Below, piece after piece: positions 7,687-15,501 of a DNA stretch of 64,000 nucleotides. A program made the position numbers and the translations under genes. How positions within the stretch are numbered: position 1 is the first letter of the stretch; each line of letters starts with the position of its first letter. The notes beneath the pieces were generated by a model, which saw only the letters and a list, made by a program, of their open reading frames with translations, did not search any database and was not told where the DNA came from. Origin of the DNA: Desulfatibacillum sp. (GTDB taxonomy: Bacteria; Desulfobacterota; Desulfobacteria; Desulfobacterales; Desulfatibacillaceae); assembly GCA_016342355.1 (NCBI GenBank), contig JAEINP010000001.1:1-64000 (forward strand). Reading direction: 5' to 3'.

Positions 7687-8088
7687 ATGCAGGAACTGGA
7701 AAAATTCATAGGAGAATGGGAAGACACCAACGGATTGAAAGGCGTATTTTTGCACCTGAAAAAGATTCTTGATTCCCAGGACGGTGCGGAATTGTCATTC
7801 AACGCACGGCCAGGGGTTTCATATTCCCTGCGGGCAACCCACCCCGCCCAAAAGGACAGGCCCCTTTATGTGATGGTGGACGTGGTGGATGACGACCCGG
7901 CGGACCGCTGGCTTTCCGTATGCTTTTACGGCGATATGATAACGGACCCGGACGAATTGGGCGACCTGATACCCGAAGGCCTTTTGGGCCAGGACGGCTA
8001 TTGCTTTGACGCGGACGAGCCGGACATGGACAAGGCTGAATACCTGGCGGCCCGCATAGGCGAGGCTTACGCAAGCGCCATCAAATAA
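7687..8088 (+). CDS. Conserved-looking hypothetical protein
   Basis: Protein of 133 residues with a perfect GAGGAGG ribosome binding site overlapping the region just after the upstream stop. Acidic, soluble, no signal or membrane span. The middle reads as alternating strands (LYVMVDVVDDDPADRWLSVCFYGDMI) and the C-terminus as one helix (KAEYLAARIGEAYASA). I do not recognise the family. Its tight coupling to the PocR sensor and the shared terminator suggest that the pair works together, for example as a sensor and its partner. It is followed at once by a strong terminator. Confidence 0.75.
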   Translation: MQELEKFIGEWEDTNGLKGVFLHLKKILDSQDGAELSFNARPGVSYSLRATHPAQKDRPLYVMVDVVDDDPADRWLSVCFYGDMITDPDELGDLIPEGLLGQDGYCFDADEPDMDKAEYLAARIGEAYASAIK

Positions 8089-8093
8089 GCAGA

Positions 8094-8143
8094 CACGGGG
8101 ACAGTCGCCTGGAAATCCGGGCACCTGTCCCCGTGTTTTTTTT
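8094..8143 (+). terminator. Intrinsic terminator of the PocR operon
   Basis: Perfect 11-bp stem, CACGGGGACAG (8094-8104) with CTGTCCCCGTG (8125-8135), 20-base loop, then eight T residues. On the minus strand it also lies past the stop of the convergent peptidase-like gene. Confidence 0.92.
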
Positions 8144-8151
8144 ATGATGTC

Positions 8152-8946
8152 TTAGTTTTTAAATTCAAAGTCCGGACTCACGGACTTGAAAAACTCCACG
8201 CACAAGTCCCTTTTTTGGCGTATGCGGGGGTACTGGGAGGCCAGGGTGTCCAGTTCCCGCCTTCGGGTGAACAGCCAGCCCGCATAGACATTGAAATCAT
8301 CCTCCACACAGCTTTGGCCGTAACTCACCAAAAAACCACGTGAAAAAAGCTCGTGACTCAGGGAGTTATGGGCTTTGCCCTGAGATTCGATTTTCTCAAT
8401 CATGTTCCGGCTGCCTCCCGCGTATTTCCACCCCGGCGCATTGGTCTGCTCCCATTGTTCCTTGGGAAAGGGATGGCTTTTCATGAGCAGGCTGGAAAAC
8501 TCGTGGTGGAGGGTGGAAAGCACCGTGGCTTGGCTCAGGTGCGGGGAAACCAGCACATACAACCACATGGAGTAGTAGGTTCCTCCTATGGAATGGCCCA
8601 TCATTTCCAAGCGCCCCAACAAAAAAATATCGGTGAGGTGTTGGGTGATGACATCCGGCGGATAAGCATCCATGAACTCCCTGATTATTGGTAAGGCCTG
8701 CTGCACCTGGTTGAGGCTGGCCTGCTGTCCGTGCACATACCCGGCCTTGTCGCGCCACATCCGGGGGAAAAAATCCCGGTGGGAAAATACATAGTGAACG
8801 CGCACCCCATAGGCCTTGGCCAGGAATTCGATTTCCCCGGCGGCCTCCTGGCTTTCGCTGGCCAGGACCGGGCCAACGGCAAAGCCCCAGATCAATACCC
8901 ACAATAAGGCCCATCTACTTACCCGGAAAAATGTATGCATCCTCAC
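8152..8946 (-). CDS. Secreted metallopeptidase-like protein
   Basis: Protein of 264 residues with a clear signal peptide (basic start, hydrophobic WALLWVLIWGFAVGPVLA, cleavage near ASES). The centre has VLSTLHHEFSSLL, which resembles the active-site helix of putative zinc metallopeptidases, but the HExxH pattern is incomplete because Ser replaces the second His. An acidic HELFSRGF segment farther on could supply another ligand. It is probably periplasmic. It stands alone between a terminator and the next operon's control region. Function is uncertain: a degenerate peptidase, or a family with a different ligand set. Confidence 0.65.
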   Translation of the reverse strand: MRMHTFFRVSRWALLWVLIWGFAVGPVLASESQEAAGEIEFLAKAYGVRVHYVFSHRDFFPRMWRDKAGYVHGQQASLNQVQQALPIIREFMDAYPPDVITQHLTDIFLLGRLEMMGHSIGGTYYSMWLYVLVSPHLSQATVLSTLHHEFSSLLMKSHPFPKEQWEQTNAPGWKYAGGSRNMIEKIESQGKAHNSLSHELFSRGFLVSYGQSCVEDDFNVYAGWLFTRRRELDTLASQYPRIRQKRDLCVEFFKSVSPDFEFKN

Positions 8947-9186
8947 CTCCCTTTAGGGACAGTTTAACCCAATTCCCCTGCGGGGTCAAAAATGGCGTGT
9001 TTTCAGGTAGGAAGGGCCTGGATCAGGACAGGAGCCGAGTTGTTTTTGAGCTTGGGTGGGGCAGTTTGAGTGCTGCGTTTTCGGGGTTAGTCCCCATTCT
9101 TCCATGCAAACATGAATAAAACCGCATAATATCAGCTGTCTACATTTTGAGGGCGGTGGGCGGGAACCCTTTTCACCGATTTTTTC
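8947..9186. other. Divergent intergenic region, left part
   Basis: Together with the next 128 bases this separates the peptidase-like gene from the FAD-oxidoreductase operon (about 370 bases in all). I see no gene in this left part; it should contain the minus-strand promoter of the peptidase-like gene. The right part holds the promoter/operator listed separately. Confidence 0.5.
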
Positions 9187-9246
9187 TTGACACGATGCGT
9201 CGTAGGGTGGCATGAAGTAACCAATGGTTACTAACCGTCGGTTACC
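9187..9246 (+). promoter_or_regulatory. Promoter and double-palindrome operator of the FAD-oxidoreductase/SDR/tetR operon
   Basis: TTGACA at 9187-9192 is followed after 18 bp by a weak CATGAA. Abutting it, two interlocking palindromes cover 9216-9244: AGTAACCA-A-TGGTTACT (9216-9232) and TAACCG-T-CGGTTA (9232-9244). They share the half-site GGTTA(C) four times in alternating orientation, with centres 14 bp apart, a layout typical of TetR-family operators that bind two dimers. The TetR gene at the end of the operon is the obvious candidate to bind it. The palindromes are seen; the regulator link is inferred. Confidence 0.7.
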
Positions 9247-9314
9247 ACGCGGGTCGGCCAAACCCGCAAACGTCAGTCACTTAAAAACCATTCACCGACG
9301 ACAGGAGGGGATTT

Positions 9315-9701
9315 ATGAAACTATGGTCCAGAGGCTTAGGGAGAACGGAGGTCAGCATGGACTTCCGGTACTACAAGGTGGTCAAAGACCCGGAAACAGG
9401 CAACGTGTGCATTGTGGGGGCCATGCGCGATCCGGTCAATTGGGAGTTTCGCGTTATGATGGAGCCCGAGGACATCGGAGGCTTTGCCAAGATGTTCTTC
9501 AACTGGGCCATGCTATGGCTCGTTGCCGCCAATGCTTTCCGCTACATCGTATATCTGTTCAAGCGCAAGCAATACGTGGAGGAGGGGGAGCCCATCGAGG
9601 AAAAGGTTTTCCGTGCATACAACACCATGATGCGCAGAGGCAGGCCTTCAGCAACACAGCCGGCCAAGGAGGGATCGAAAAGGTGCCTGAATACGATGTG
9701 A
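9315..9701 (+). CDS. Small single-span membrane protein, first gene of the FAD-oxidoreductase operon
   Basis: Protein of 128 residues behind GGAGGGG. An alternative start at 9357 (MDFRYYK) has its own good site (ACGGAGG), so the first 14 residues are uncertain. The N-terminal half looks like a small strand-rich domain (YYKVVKDPETGNVCIVGAMRDPVNWEF). One membrane helix follows (FFNWAMLWLVAANAFRYIVYLF), then a charged tail. I do not recognise the family. Its 3' end overlaps the next start by 19 bp, so translation is coupled; it may anchor the oxidoreductases to the membrane. Confidence 0.78.
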   Translation: MKLWSRGLGRTEVSMDFRYYKVVKDPETGNVCIVGAMRDPVNWEFRVMMEPEDIGGFAKMFFNWAMLWLVAANAFRYIVYLFKRKQYVEEGEPIEEKVFRAYNTMMRRGRPSATQPAKEGSKRCLNTM

Positions 9702-11398
9702 TCATTATTGGGGGGGGGATGAGCGGCCTGTGCTGTGCGGGATATCTTGGACGGGCTGGCTTGAAAACACTGGTGCTGGAAGCCCGGGGGGAATGCGGCG
9801 CCCATTGCGAGACCTGCGAGCCAAGTATTCCTGGATTCTTGCATAACCTGCACACCACATGGATGATTACCGCCACAAGCCCGGCCATGGGGGATCTGGA
9901 CCTGGAGCGGTTCGGCATGGAGTTCGTGGCGTCTGACATTGCCTACGCCAAAACCTTTGGGGACGGGAAAAACGCACTGTTATGCACCGATCCCCTGGAG
10001 ACCGCAGCGCATTGGGAGAAACTCTCGGGAAAAGACGCCGCCATGATGCACAAGGTCGTACAGCATTTTTTGCCGGAGATATTTCATATTCAGGATATTC
10101 TGCACAACTATCTGTTTTGCGGGCCAAGCATAGAGGCCGAGGCGGCGGTGGGAGCCTTTTTAAATGAGTTCTTTCAGCAAGCCGGAGTGAATGTCACCCG
10201 GGAACAAACCCAAAGCATGAACGGATTCGAGCTGCTGGACCTGATGTTTGAGTCTGAGCACATCAAGACCATGATACAGTCGCTCTCCTGGATATCCGGG
10301 GTGGCCCCTTCCCATCGGGGGCTGGGAGCCTTGGGCGTGGCCTTGATGGGTCTCATGACCGGCCCCATTTTCCCTGTCCACCTTTTGAAAGGAGGGTCCC
10401 ATGGCGCCACGCACGCCCTGGTCAAGGCTGCAAAGGCCTATGGGGTTAAGATCCTCCCTTCCTGCCCGGTTTCGGAAATCCTGGTGGAAAACGGCGTGGT
10501 TCAGGGAGTCCGGCTTGCGGAGGAAGGCATATACGGAGGCCGGACAATCACGGCGGCCAAGGTGGTGAGCAATCTCACGGCGGCGCCGACCTTTCTCAAT
10601 CTCATCGGCGAAAAGCATCTGGGTTCTGAGATGGCTGGCAGAATCAGCCGATTCTCCTATGACGAGCAGAACCTTATTGGGGTTTACTATTCCTTGTCCG
10701 GCAAGCCCCATTTCGCCTCGGCCCAGTTTGACGACGCCATTGACCGTTGCGTCATGGGTTATTTCGGGGGCGATGATACGGAAAAGATGAAAGCCCTAGC
10801 CACCAGCCTTGGCAACCGCAGGATTCACGACCCCGTGGTGGCCAACTGGTTTATCCCCACAGCCGTGGATTCCAGCCAGGCGCCTCCCGGCTGTCACACT
10901 TCCTTTGTGTGGTTTGACGTTCCTCCGGCCCCGGTGGGGTGGAAAGAAAGAACCCTTGACGGATTCGCAGCCTGGGACCGCATCAAACACGACTTGGCCG
11001 ATACCATCACCGACGCCTACGAGTCATACGCCCCGGGGTTCAAAAAGCTCATACTCGACCGGGTGGTGTATTCCCCCCTGGACATGTTTCGGAACAATCC
11101 GTCGGCCATCCATGGCAACTGTTTTGGGGGCGCCATCAGGCCGGACCAGTTTTATTTTGACAGGCCGGTCCCCGGGGTGTGCGTGGGGGGCGGGTCCAGG
11201 ACCTTCATGAAAAACCTGTACCTGTCCAATTCCATACATCCCTTTGGCGCCTCGTGGATGGCTTCTGGGTATATCGCCGCGTGCGAGGTCGCCCAAGACT
11301 GCGGTGTTAGGGATCAGCTTTGGTGGAAGGACAAGGCCTTTGACTGGCTGCTGGCCAACGGGGCAAGGATTCAAGCCCAGACAGAGGGGGCGCAATGA
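9683..11398 (+). CDS. Phytoene desaturase-like NAD(P)/FAD oxidoreductase (COG1233), copy 1
   Basis: Protein of 571 residues starting at the GTG at 9683, preceded by AAGGAGGG; the frame extends farther upstream but through the previous gene. Residues 5-35 form the FAD-binding Rossmann fold (DVIIIGGGMSGLCCAGYLGRAG, then LVLEAR with the ribose-binding Glu). The C-terminus has the second dinucleotide-site strand PVPGVCVGGGSRTFMKNLYLSNSIHPFG typical of the carotenoid desaturase/isomerase superfamily. The substrate is unknown; no phytoene synthase is nearby, so carotenoid synthesis is not supported. It ends in an ATGA overlap with a paralogue. Confidence 0.87.
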   Translation: MPEYDVIIIGGGMSGLCCAGYLGRAGLKTLVLEARGECGAHCETCEPSIPGFLHNLHTTWMITATSPAMGDLDLERFGMEFVASDIAYAKTFGDGKNALLCTDPLETAAHWEKLSGKDAAMMHKVVQHFLPEIFHIQDILHNYLFCGPSIEAEAAVGAFLNEFFQQAGVNVTREQTQSMNGFELLDLMFESEHIKTMIQSLSWISGVAPSHRGLGALGVALMGLMTGPIFPVHLLKGGSHGATHALVKAAKAYGVKILPSCPVSEILVENGVVQGVRLAEEGIYGGRTITAAKVVSNLTAAPTFLNLIGEKHLGSEMAGRISRFSYDEQNLIGVYYSLSGKPHFASAQFDDAIDRCVMGYFGGDDTEKMKALATSLGNRRIHDPVVANWFIPTAVDSSQAPPGCHTSFVWFDVPPAPVGWKERTLDGFAAWDRIKHDLADTITDAYESYAPGFKKLILDRVVYSPLDMFRNNPSAIHGNCFGGAIRPDQFYFDRPVPGVCVGGGSRTFMKNLYLSNSIHPFGASWMASGYIAACEVAQDCGVRDQLWWKDKAFDWLLANGARIQAQTEGAQ

Positions 11399-12993
11399 AA
11401 AACAGAGAATGTGACGTGGTGATTATCGGAGCTGGTCCCAATGGCCTTATGTGCGCCGGGTATTTGGCCAAGGCCGGGTTGGATGTGGTTCTCCTGGAGG
11501 CAAGGCACGAGTGCGGCGGCGGCCTGGACACGCTGGAGTTCGGCGGTTTTCGCCATAACACCCATGCCATATACCATATGATGGCTGAAATCATGCCAGC
11601 CTTCCATGACCTTAACCTGGCTGACCGGGGGGTGAAATTCATTTATCCCGAGGTGCAGGCCGCCTATGTGAGCAAAAATTCCAAGCCCCTGGTTTTTTAT
11701 CGTGATCCCCAAAAAACCGCCAAACACATCGCCAAATTTTTTTCGTCCGAAGACGCGGAAAAGTTCCTTAAAATGTACCGGGACTTTGCGGAATACTCGG
11801 AGAAAATATTGATCCCCTGCACCTATGTGCCTGCGGTGCCTCCGCTTGAACAGGTTCAGGCCCTGGAGGCCGCCAAGGACGATGTGGGCAGGCGGTTTTG
11901 CCAGGTGGCGGAACTCACGCCCCTGGAGATGCTGGAGACCTACGGGCTGTCCGATCCTGTGAAGGCAGGGGTTCTCAACCTGTTTTCCATGTGGGGCTTG
12001 TCCCCGTTTGAGGCCCTGGGTTACATTTTCCCCCTGTATGTATACCGGATGACCAACGCGGCCTTGTGCGCGGGAGGTTCGCATCGATTGTCCTCGGGGG
12101 TTCACAAGGCTGTTTTGGAGGCAGGGGGGGAAATCCGGGATATGTCCCGGGTGGCGAAGGTAATCATGAAGGACGGCAGAGCCAGCGGCGTGGTGACTAC
12201 GGAAGGCGTGGAAATCACGGCAAAGGCGGTGGTCTCCACTGTGGATCCCAAGCAGAACTTTTTGGAATTTTTTAATGAGGATGAAATCCCCGACGACCTG
12301 GTCTATGCAGCCAAACAATGGCAATGGGAGGAAACCTCCTTGTTTGGGGTGCACGTGGGACTGAAGCAGGCGCCCAAATATGTGGGTTCGGAGGATTGCG
12401 CGGACGTGAACCGGGCCATGATCGTGTTTTTGGGAGTTAATGACACGGAAGCTATCCTGGACCATGACGCCCAACTCCACGAAGGTCTCTTGCCGGACCA
12501 TCACCATGGACATGTCACCTGCGCCTCACTTTTTGATCCTATCCAGGCCCCTCCCGGGTTTGTTTCGGGTAGGTGGGAATCCCTGGTCCCCTTTGATGTA
12601 GACTGGGACGCTATCAAGGACGACTATGCCAAGCAGTGCATGGATGAATGGAAATCCTACGCCCCGAACCTGGATGTTATGGACGCCTTTGTGTATCCCC
12701 CCACCTATATAGAAAAGAAAATAATCAACATGGTGAAAGGCTCCATCAAGCAGGGGGCTTACATTCCTTTGCAAATGGGCTATTTTCGTCCCAATGATTC
12801 GTGTTCCCAGGTTCGGACGCCCATTGAAGGCTTTTATGTCTGCGGGGCCAGCGTGTATCCGGGCGGCATGATTATTGGAGGTCCTGGCTACATAGGCGCA
12901 AACATAATCACCGAGGATTTTGGCCTCACCAAAGCATGGGACGAACCGGGAATTGTGGAAACTGCCAGAGAAAGAGGCTTGATTGCATCCTGA
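11395..12993 (+). CDS. Phytoene desaturase-like NAD(P)/FAD oxidoreductase (COG1233), copy 2
   Basis: Protein of 532 residues, start within the ATGA overlap at 11395. The N-terminal FAD fold is DVVIIGAGPNGLMCAGYLAKAG with Glu in LLEARHECGGG, and the C-terminal FAD segment is PIEGFYVCGASVYPGGMIIGGPGY. It is a diverged paralogue of the upstream gene rather than a recent duplicate. Coupled translation suggests that the two form a heteromer or act in sequence on one hydrophobic substrate. It is followed 32 bp later by an SDR. Confidence 0.87.
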   Translation: MKNRECDVVIIGAGPNGLMCAGYLAKAGLDVVLLEARHECGGGLDTLEFGGFRHNTHAIYHMMAEIMPAFHDLNLADRGVKFIYPEVQAAYVSKNSKPLVFYRDPQKTAKHIAKFFSSEDAEKFLKMYRDFAEYSEKILIPCTYVPAVPPLEQVQALEAAKDDVGRRFCQVAELTPLEMLETYGLSDPVKAGVLNLFSMWGLSPFEALGYIFPLYVYRMTNAALCAGGSHRLSSGVHKAVLEAGGEIRDMSRVAKVIMKDGRASGVVTTEGVEITAKAVVSTVDPKQNFLEFFNEDEIPDDLVYAAKQWQWEETSLFGVHVGLKQAPKYVGSEDCADVNRAMIVFLGVNDTEAILDHDAQLHEGLLPDHHHGHVTCASLFDPIQAPPGFVSGRWESLVPFDVDWDAIKDDYAKQCMDEWKSYAPNLDVMDAFVYPPTYIEKKIINMVKGSIKQGAYIPLQMGYFRPNDSCSQVRTPIEGFYVCGASVYPGGMIIGGPGYIGANIITEDFGLTKAWDEPGIVETARERGLIAS

Positions 12994-13025
12994 CCTTTGC
13001 CACGCCCATGGGTGAAAGGAGTGTC

Positions 13026-13847
13026 ATGGTGAACCTGGAGAATAAAATCGCCATAGTGACCGGCGCTGGCGCTGGCATAGGCCGCGCCTTGTGCCTGGAA
13101 TTGGCTCAGGCTGGCGCGTTGGTTGTGGCGACGGACATTAATGCGGACAAAGCTATGGAAACAGCCGCATTGATCGCCAGCTCAGGGGGAAAGGCCGAGG
13201 CCTTTCCCCTGGATGTGACGTGCGAAAAAGATGTCCGGGACATGGTTTCCCGGACTGTCGAAAAGCACGGGCGCCTGGATTTGATGTTCAACAACGCTGG
13301 GGTGTCCATGGGAGGGGAGGTTCGGGACATGACCTCGCAACATTTTGCCGGAATCCTGGACGTCAATCTGTCGGGCGTCATTTACGGAACCCTGGCAGCC
13401 TATGAGGTGATGATACGCCAGGGGTTTGGGCACATCGTCAACACGGCGTCATACTATGGTCTTGTGCCGCTTCCCCTGAGCACCCCGTACAACACCTCGA
13501 AATTCGCGGTGGTGGGATTTTCCACATCCCTCCGCGCCGAGGCTGCGGGCCTGGGGGTAAAAGTGAGTGTGGTGTGTCCCGGTTACATCCAAACTGATCT
13601 GATCAAGGACGGCGTTCTGGTGCGCTCCACACCTGAGGATGCACTGGCCCAGGTGCCATTTAAACTATACAGTGTGACCAAGGCGGCCCGTAAAATAATC
13701 AGAGGCATAAACCGGAACCAGGCCGTGATAGTTTTTCCCTTGCACGCCAGACTCCTGTGGTGGATTACCCGTATTCATCCGGAAGTCCTGCCCTTTGCCT
13801 CCCAATGGATGGTCAGGAGGTTTCGCAGGCGATACAGGCGTCCCTAA
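13026..13847 (+). CDS. Short-chain dehydrogenase/reductase (SDR)
   Basis: Protein of 273 residues. Start at 13026 is set by GAAAGGAG five bases upstream. Classical SDR motifs are all present: cofactor loop TGAGAGIG, then ATDIN at the end of strand 2 (Asp favours NAD(H)), FNNAG, and the catalytic Ser in NTASYYG with YNTSK (Tyr/Lys). The C-terminus has a hydrophobic then Arg-rich tail (LLWWITRIHPEV...RRFRRRYRR), which suggests membrane association. It probably oxidises or reduces a hydroxyl or ketone on the substrate handled by the two upstream FAD enzymes. Likely under the same TetR control. Confidence 0.9.
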   Translation: MVNLENKIAIVTGAGAGIGRALCLELAQAGALVVATDINADKAMETAALIASSGGKAEAFPLDVTCEKDVRDMVSRTVEKHGRLDLMFNNAGVSMGGEVRDMTSQHFAGILDVNLSGVIYGTLAAYEVMIRQGFGHIVNTASYYGLVPLPLSTPYNTSKFAVVGFSTSLRAEAAGLGVKVSVVCPGYIQTDLIKDGVLVRSTPEDALAQVPFKLYSVTKAARKIIRGINRNQAVIVFPLHARLLWWITRIHPEVLPFASQWMVRRFRRRYRRP

Positions 13848-14026
13848 TTGTCAGGCCGCCCTTCTGGACTTAAAGCCCCCTATTGTGTATCCTAAACCCT
13901 CATTTGGAATCCTGGCAAACAGGGTTGCAGCCTGCTCCCAACTCCCTTGCCGGGAAGGAAGGGCGGTGGTTTCAGCCTCATTGGGTTCCGCATCGAATCA
14001 CAGGGCATCCGGCATAAGGAAACACA

Positions 14027-14698
14027 ATGGGGGCTTCCCAAAAAAAGGGCGCTGGCAAAGCGGGATTGAATCGCAGGGACAAAGTGTTGGAGGCGGCGCG
14101 AGCCCTTTTTTTTGAAAAAGGATACCGGGGCGCCACCGTGGAGCAGATCGCCAAGCGGGCAGGATTCAGCAAGCGTACGGTTTATCTGGACTTCAAAAAT
14201 AAGGATGACCTTTATATGAGCGTATGCGCTCAGGGAATGGAAATCCTTGTAAAGGACATGGAAACCGTTCCCGTCGGGATATTGGACACCGACGAGTTTG
14301 TGGACGCCTTTCTGGATGTTCTGACCCGGTTCTCCCAAGAGCATGAAAAGTATTTGCACATGTTCACGGTGGAAGCCACGCCAGACTTGGTGGCCAATTG
14401 TTCGGAGGACGTCAGGCGCAGGGTGATTGAACTGGAACAGGCTGGCTACGGGATTGTGGTGGCCCAGATCGAAAAGGGGATTCAGGATAAAACTTTTCCC
14501 GAGTTTGACCCCATGGAGGCGGCAGGCATTTTTTTGGGTTCCGTGACAGGGGTTATTCTTCTTTCCCTGGGAGGAAGCCAGACCATTTTCTCCCGGGAAA
14601 CCCTGGAGTCCATGGCCAAGAGAGCAGGCAGGCTGCTATTGCGGGGTCTGGCCCATCCGGAAAAACGAAAACTGTGGCTGTGGGGCGGCAAAAGATAA
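14027..14698 (+). CDS. TetR/AcrR family transcriptional regulator
   Basis: Protein of 223 residues. The N-terminal HTH is complete: RDKVLEAARALFFEKGYRGATVEQIAKRAGFSKRTVYLDFKNKDDLY (residues ~17-62). The ligand domain is helical and ends in a basic tail. ATAAGG stands 7 bases before the ATG. A 180-base gap after the SDR may allow a separate promoter. It probably controls the preceding operon through the palindromes at 9216-9244; TetR proteins of this context usually sense a hydrophobic substrate or acyl-CoA. A strong terminator follows and ends the plus-strand block before the phage cassette. Confidence 0.9.
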   Translation: MGASQKKGAGKAGLNRRDKVLEAARALFFEKGYRGATVEQIAKRAGFSKRTVYLDFKNKDDLYMSVCAQGMEILVKDMETVPVGILDTDEFVDAFLDVLTRFSQEHEKYLHMFTVEATPDLVANCSEDVRRRVIELEQAGYGIVVAQIEKGIQDKTFPEFDPMEAAGIFLGSVTGVILLSLGGSQTIFSRETLESMAKRAGRLLLRGLAHPEKRKLWLWGGKR

Positions 14699-14740
14699 GG
14701 CTCTGCAACCGCTCCATCCATGGAAGCCAGTTATTCAGAA

Positions 14741-14780
14741 GGGGGAAAACACTTACCAACCCATGCTTTCCCCCTTTTTT
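14741..14780 (+). terminator. Intrinsic terminator after tetR
   Basis: GGGGGAAA (14741-14748) pairs with TTTCCCCC (14767-14774), 18-base loop, followed by six T. It separates the plus-strand operon from the convergent phage cassette, whose last gene ends at 14795. Confidence 0.9.
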
Positions 14781-14794
14781 GATGGTTCACATAA

Positions 14795-15241
14795 TTATTT
14801 TGTTTTCCATTCCCTAACCACTTTTTCACCGGTCCGGCCCACCACATAGCCTCCTACCCCGATTTTCATGAGTTCCCACAAGGCCGGTGGAAGTTCCAGC
14901 ACCTTTACGCTTCCTGGGAAAAAAAGCTGCCCATAGGGAACCAGCAGGTAATTATTCACCACAATGGCCACGATGGACATCATGAGGACAGGCCGCCAGT
15001 TCCTCTGAAGCCAGCTTTCGCCCCGGGCTTCGGCCTTGACAATATCGCCCTGGACCTCAAACAGCCGGGCCCCGGTTTCCTGGGCGATTCCCTGGAGGTC
15101 CAGGAGTTTTTGCTCCACCAGGGCCTTGTCCTCCTGGGAAAGCTCCCCCGTGATGGCGGCCCGGATGTCCTTGGCAAGGCTTCCCAGGCCGGTTGCTATT
15201 TCGCCGATTCCCAGCCCGGCCACCTTGGACAAAATATTCAT
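14795..15241 (-). CDS. GTA-type 3TM holin family protein
   Basis: Protein of 148 residues. The N-terminal ~75 residues are amphipathic and helical; then come GESWLQRNWRPVLMMSIVAIVV, a second hydrophobic stretch, and PPALWELMKIGVGGYVVGRTGEK. The WxQRNWRPxLM and LWxLMxIGVGGYVxGRxxEK pattern is that of the holin domain named for gene-transfer-agent release (PF11351). Such holins let lytic enzyme reach the wall or release particles; no endolysin is seen beside it. Last gene of the cassette. Confidence 0.82.
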   Translation of the reverse strand: MNILSKVAGLGIGEIATGLGSLAKDIRAAITGELSQEDKALVEQKLLDLQGIAQETGARLFEVQGDIVKAEARGESWLQRNWRPVLMMSIVAIVVNNYLLVPYGQLFFPGSVKVLELPPALWELMKIGVGGYVVGRTGEKVVREWKTK

Positions 15242-15254
15242 GGCGCCCTCCTGT

Positions 15255-15479
15255 TTACTTTACCAAATCCTTGAAAAACTGCCAGTAGATCACGACCACC
15301 CCCGCCCCGCCCAGGACTCCCCCGGCGAAGCTGAGGGTCCGGTGAACCCATTTCCGGTTTTCCAGGGCCACCAGCCGCGAATGGATGGTGTGCAAGTATT
15401 CGTAGAGGGTCCAGTCCCGTTGTTCCGGGCTCATTTTGTCTATCCAGTAGTCCCGGTCGATCATGTCGAATCCGTTCAT
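15255..15479 (-). CDS. Small single-span membrane protein of the phage cassette
   Basis: Protein of 74 residues. Start at 15479 is chosen because GGGAGG stands 5 bases upstream; the longer frame to 15581 overlaps the previous gene without a site. An N-terminal helical part (EQRDWTLYEYLHTIHSRLVALENRKW) is followed by one membrane helix (LSFAGGVLGGAGVVVIYWQFF). The layout resembles XhlA-type lysis accessory proteins. Placed 13 bp before the holin gene, it is probably part of the lysis or release module. Confidence 0.7.
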   Translation of the reverse strand: MNGFDMIDRDYWIDKMSPEQRDWTLYEYLHTIHSRLVALENRKWVHRTLSFAGGVLGGAGVVVIYWQFFKDLVK

Positions 15480-15501
15480 GACGGCCTCCCTTTGCCCTCC
15501 C

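Noticed and set aside
9224-9682. Upstream extension of the first FAD oxidoreductase frame
   Set aside because: It runs through the small membrane-protein gene in another frame; the GTG at 9683 has AAGGAGGG and places the FAD motif at the N-terminus as expected.
11371-12513. 380-codon minus-strand frame opposite the second FAD oxidoreductase
   Set aside because: Antisense shadow of a well-conserved enzyme; no ribosome binding site.
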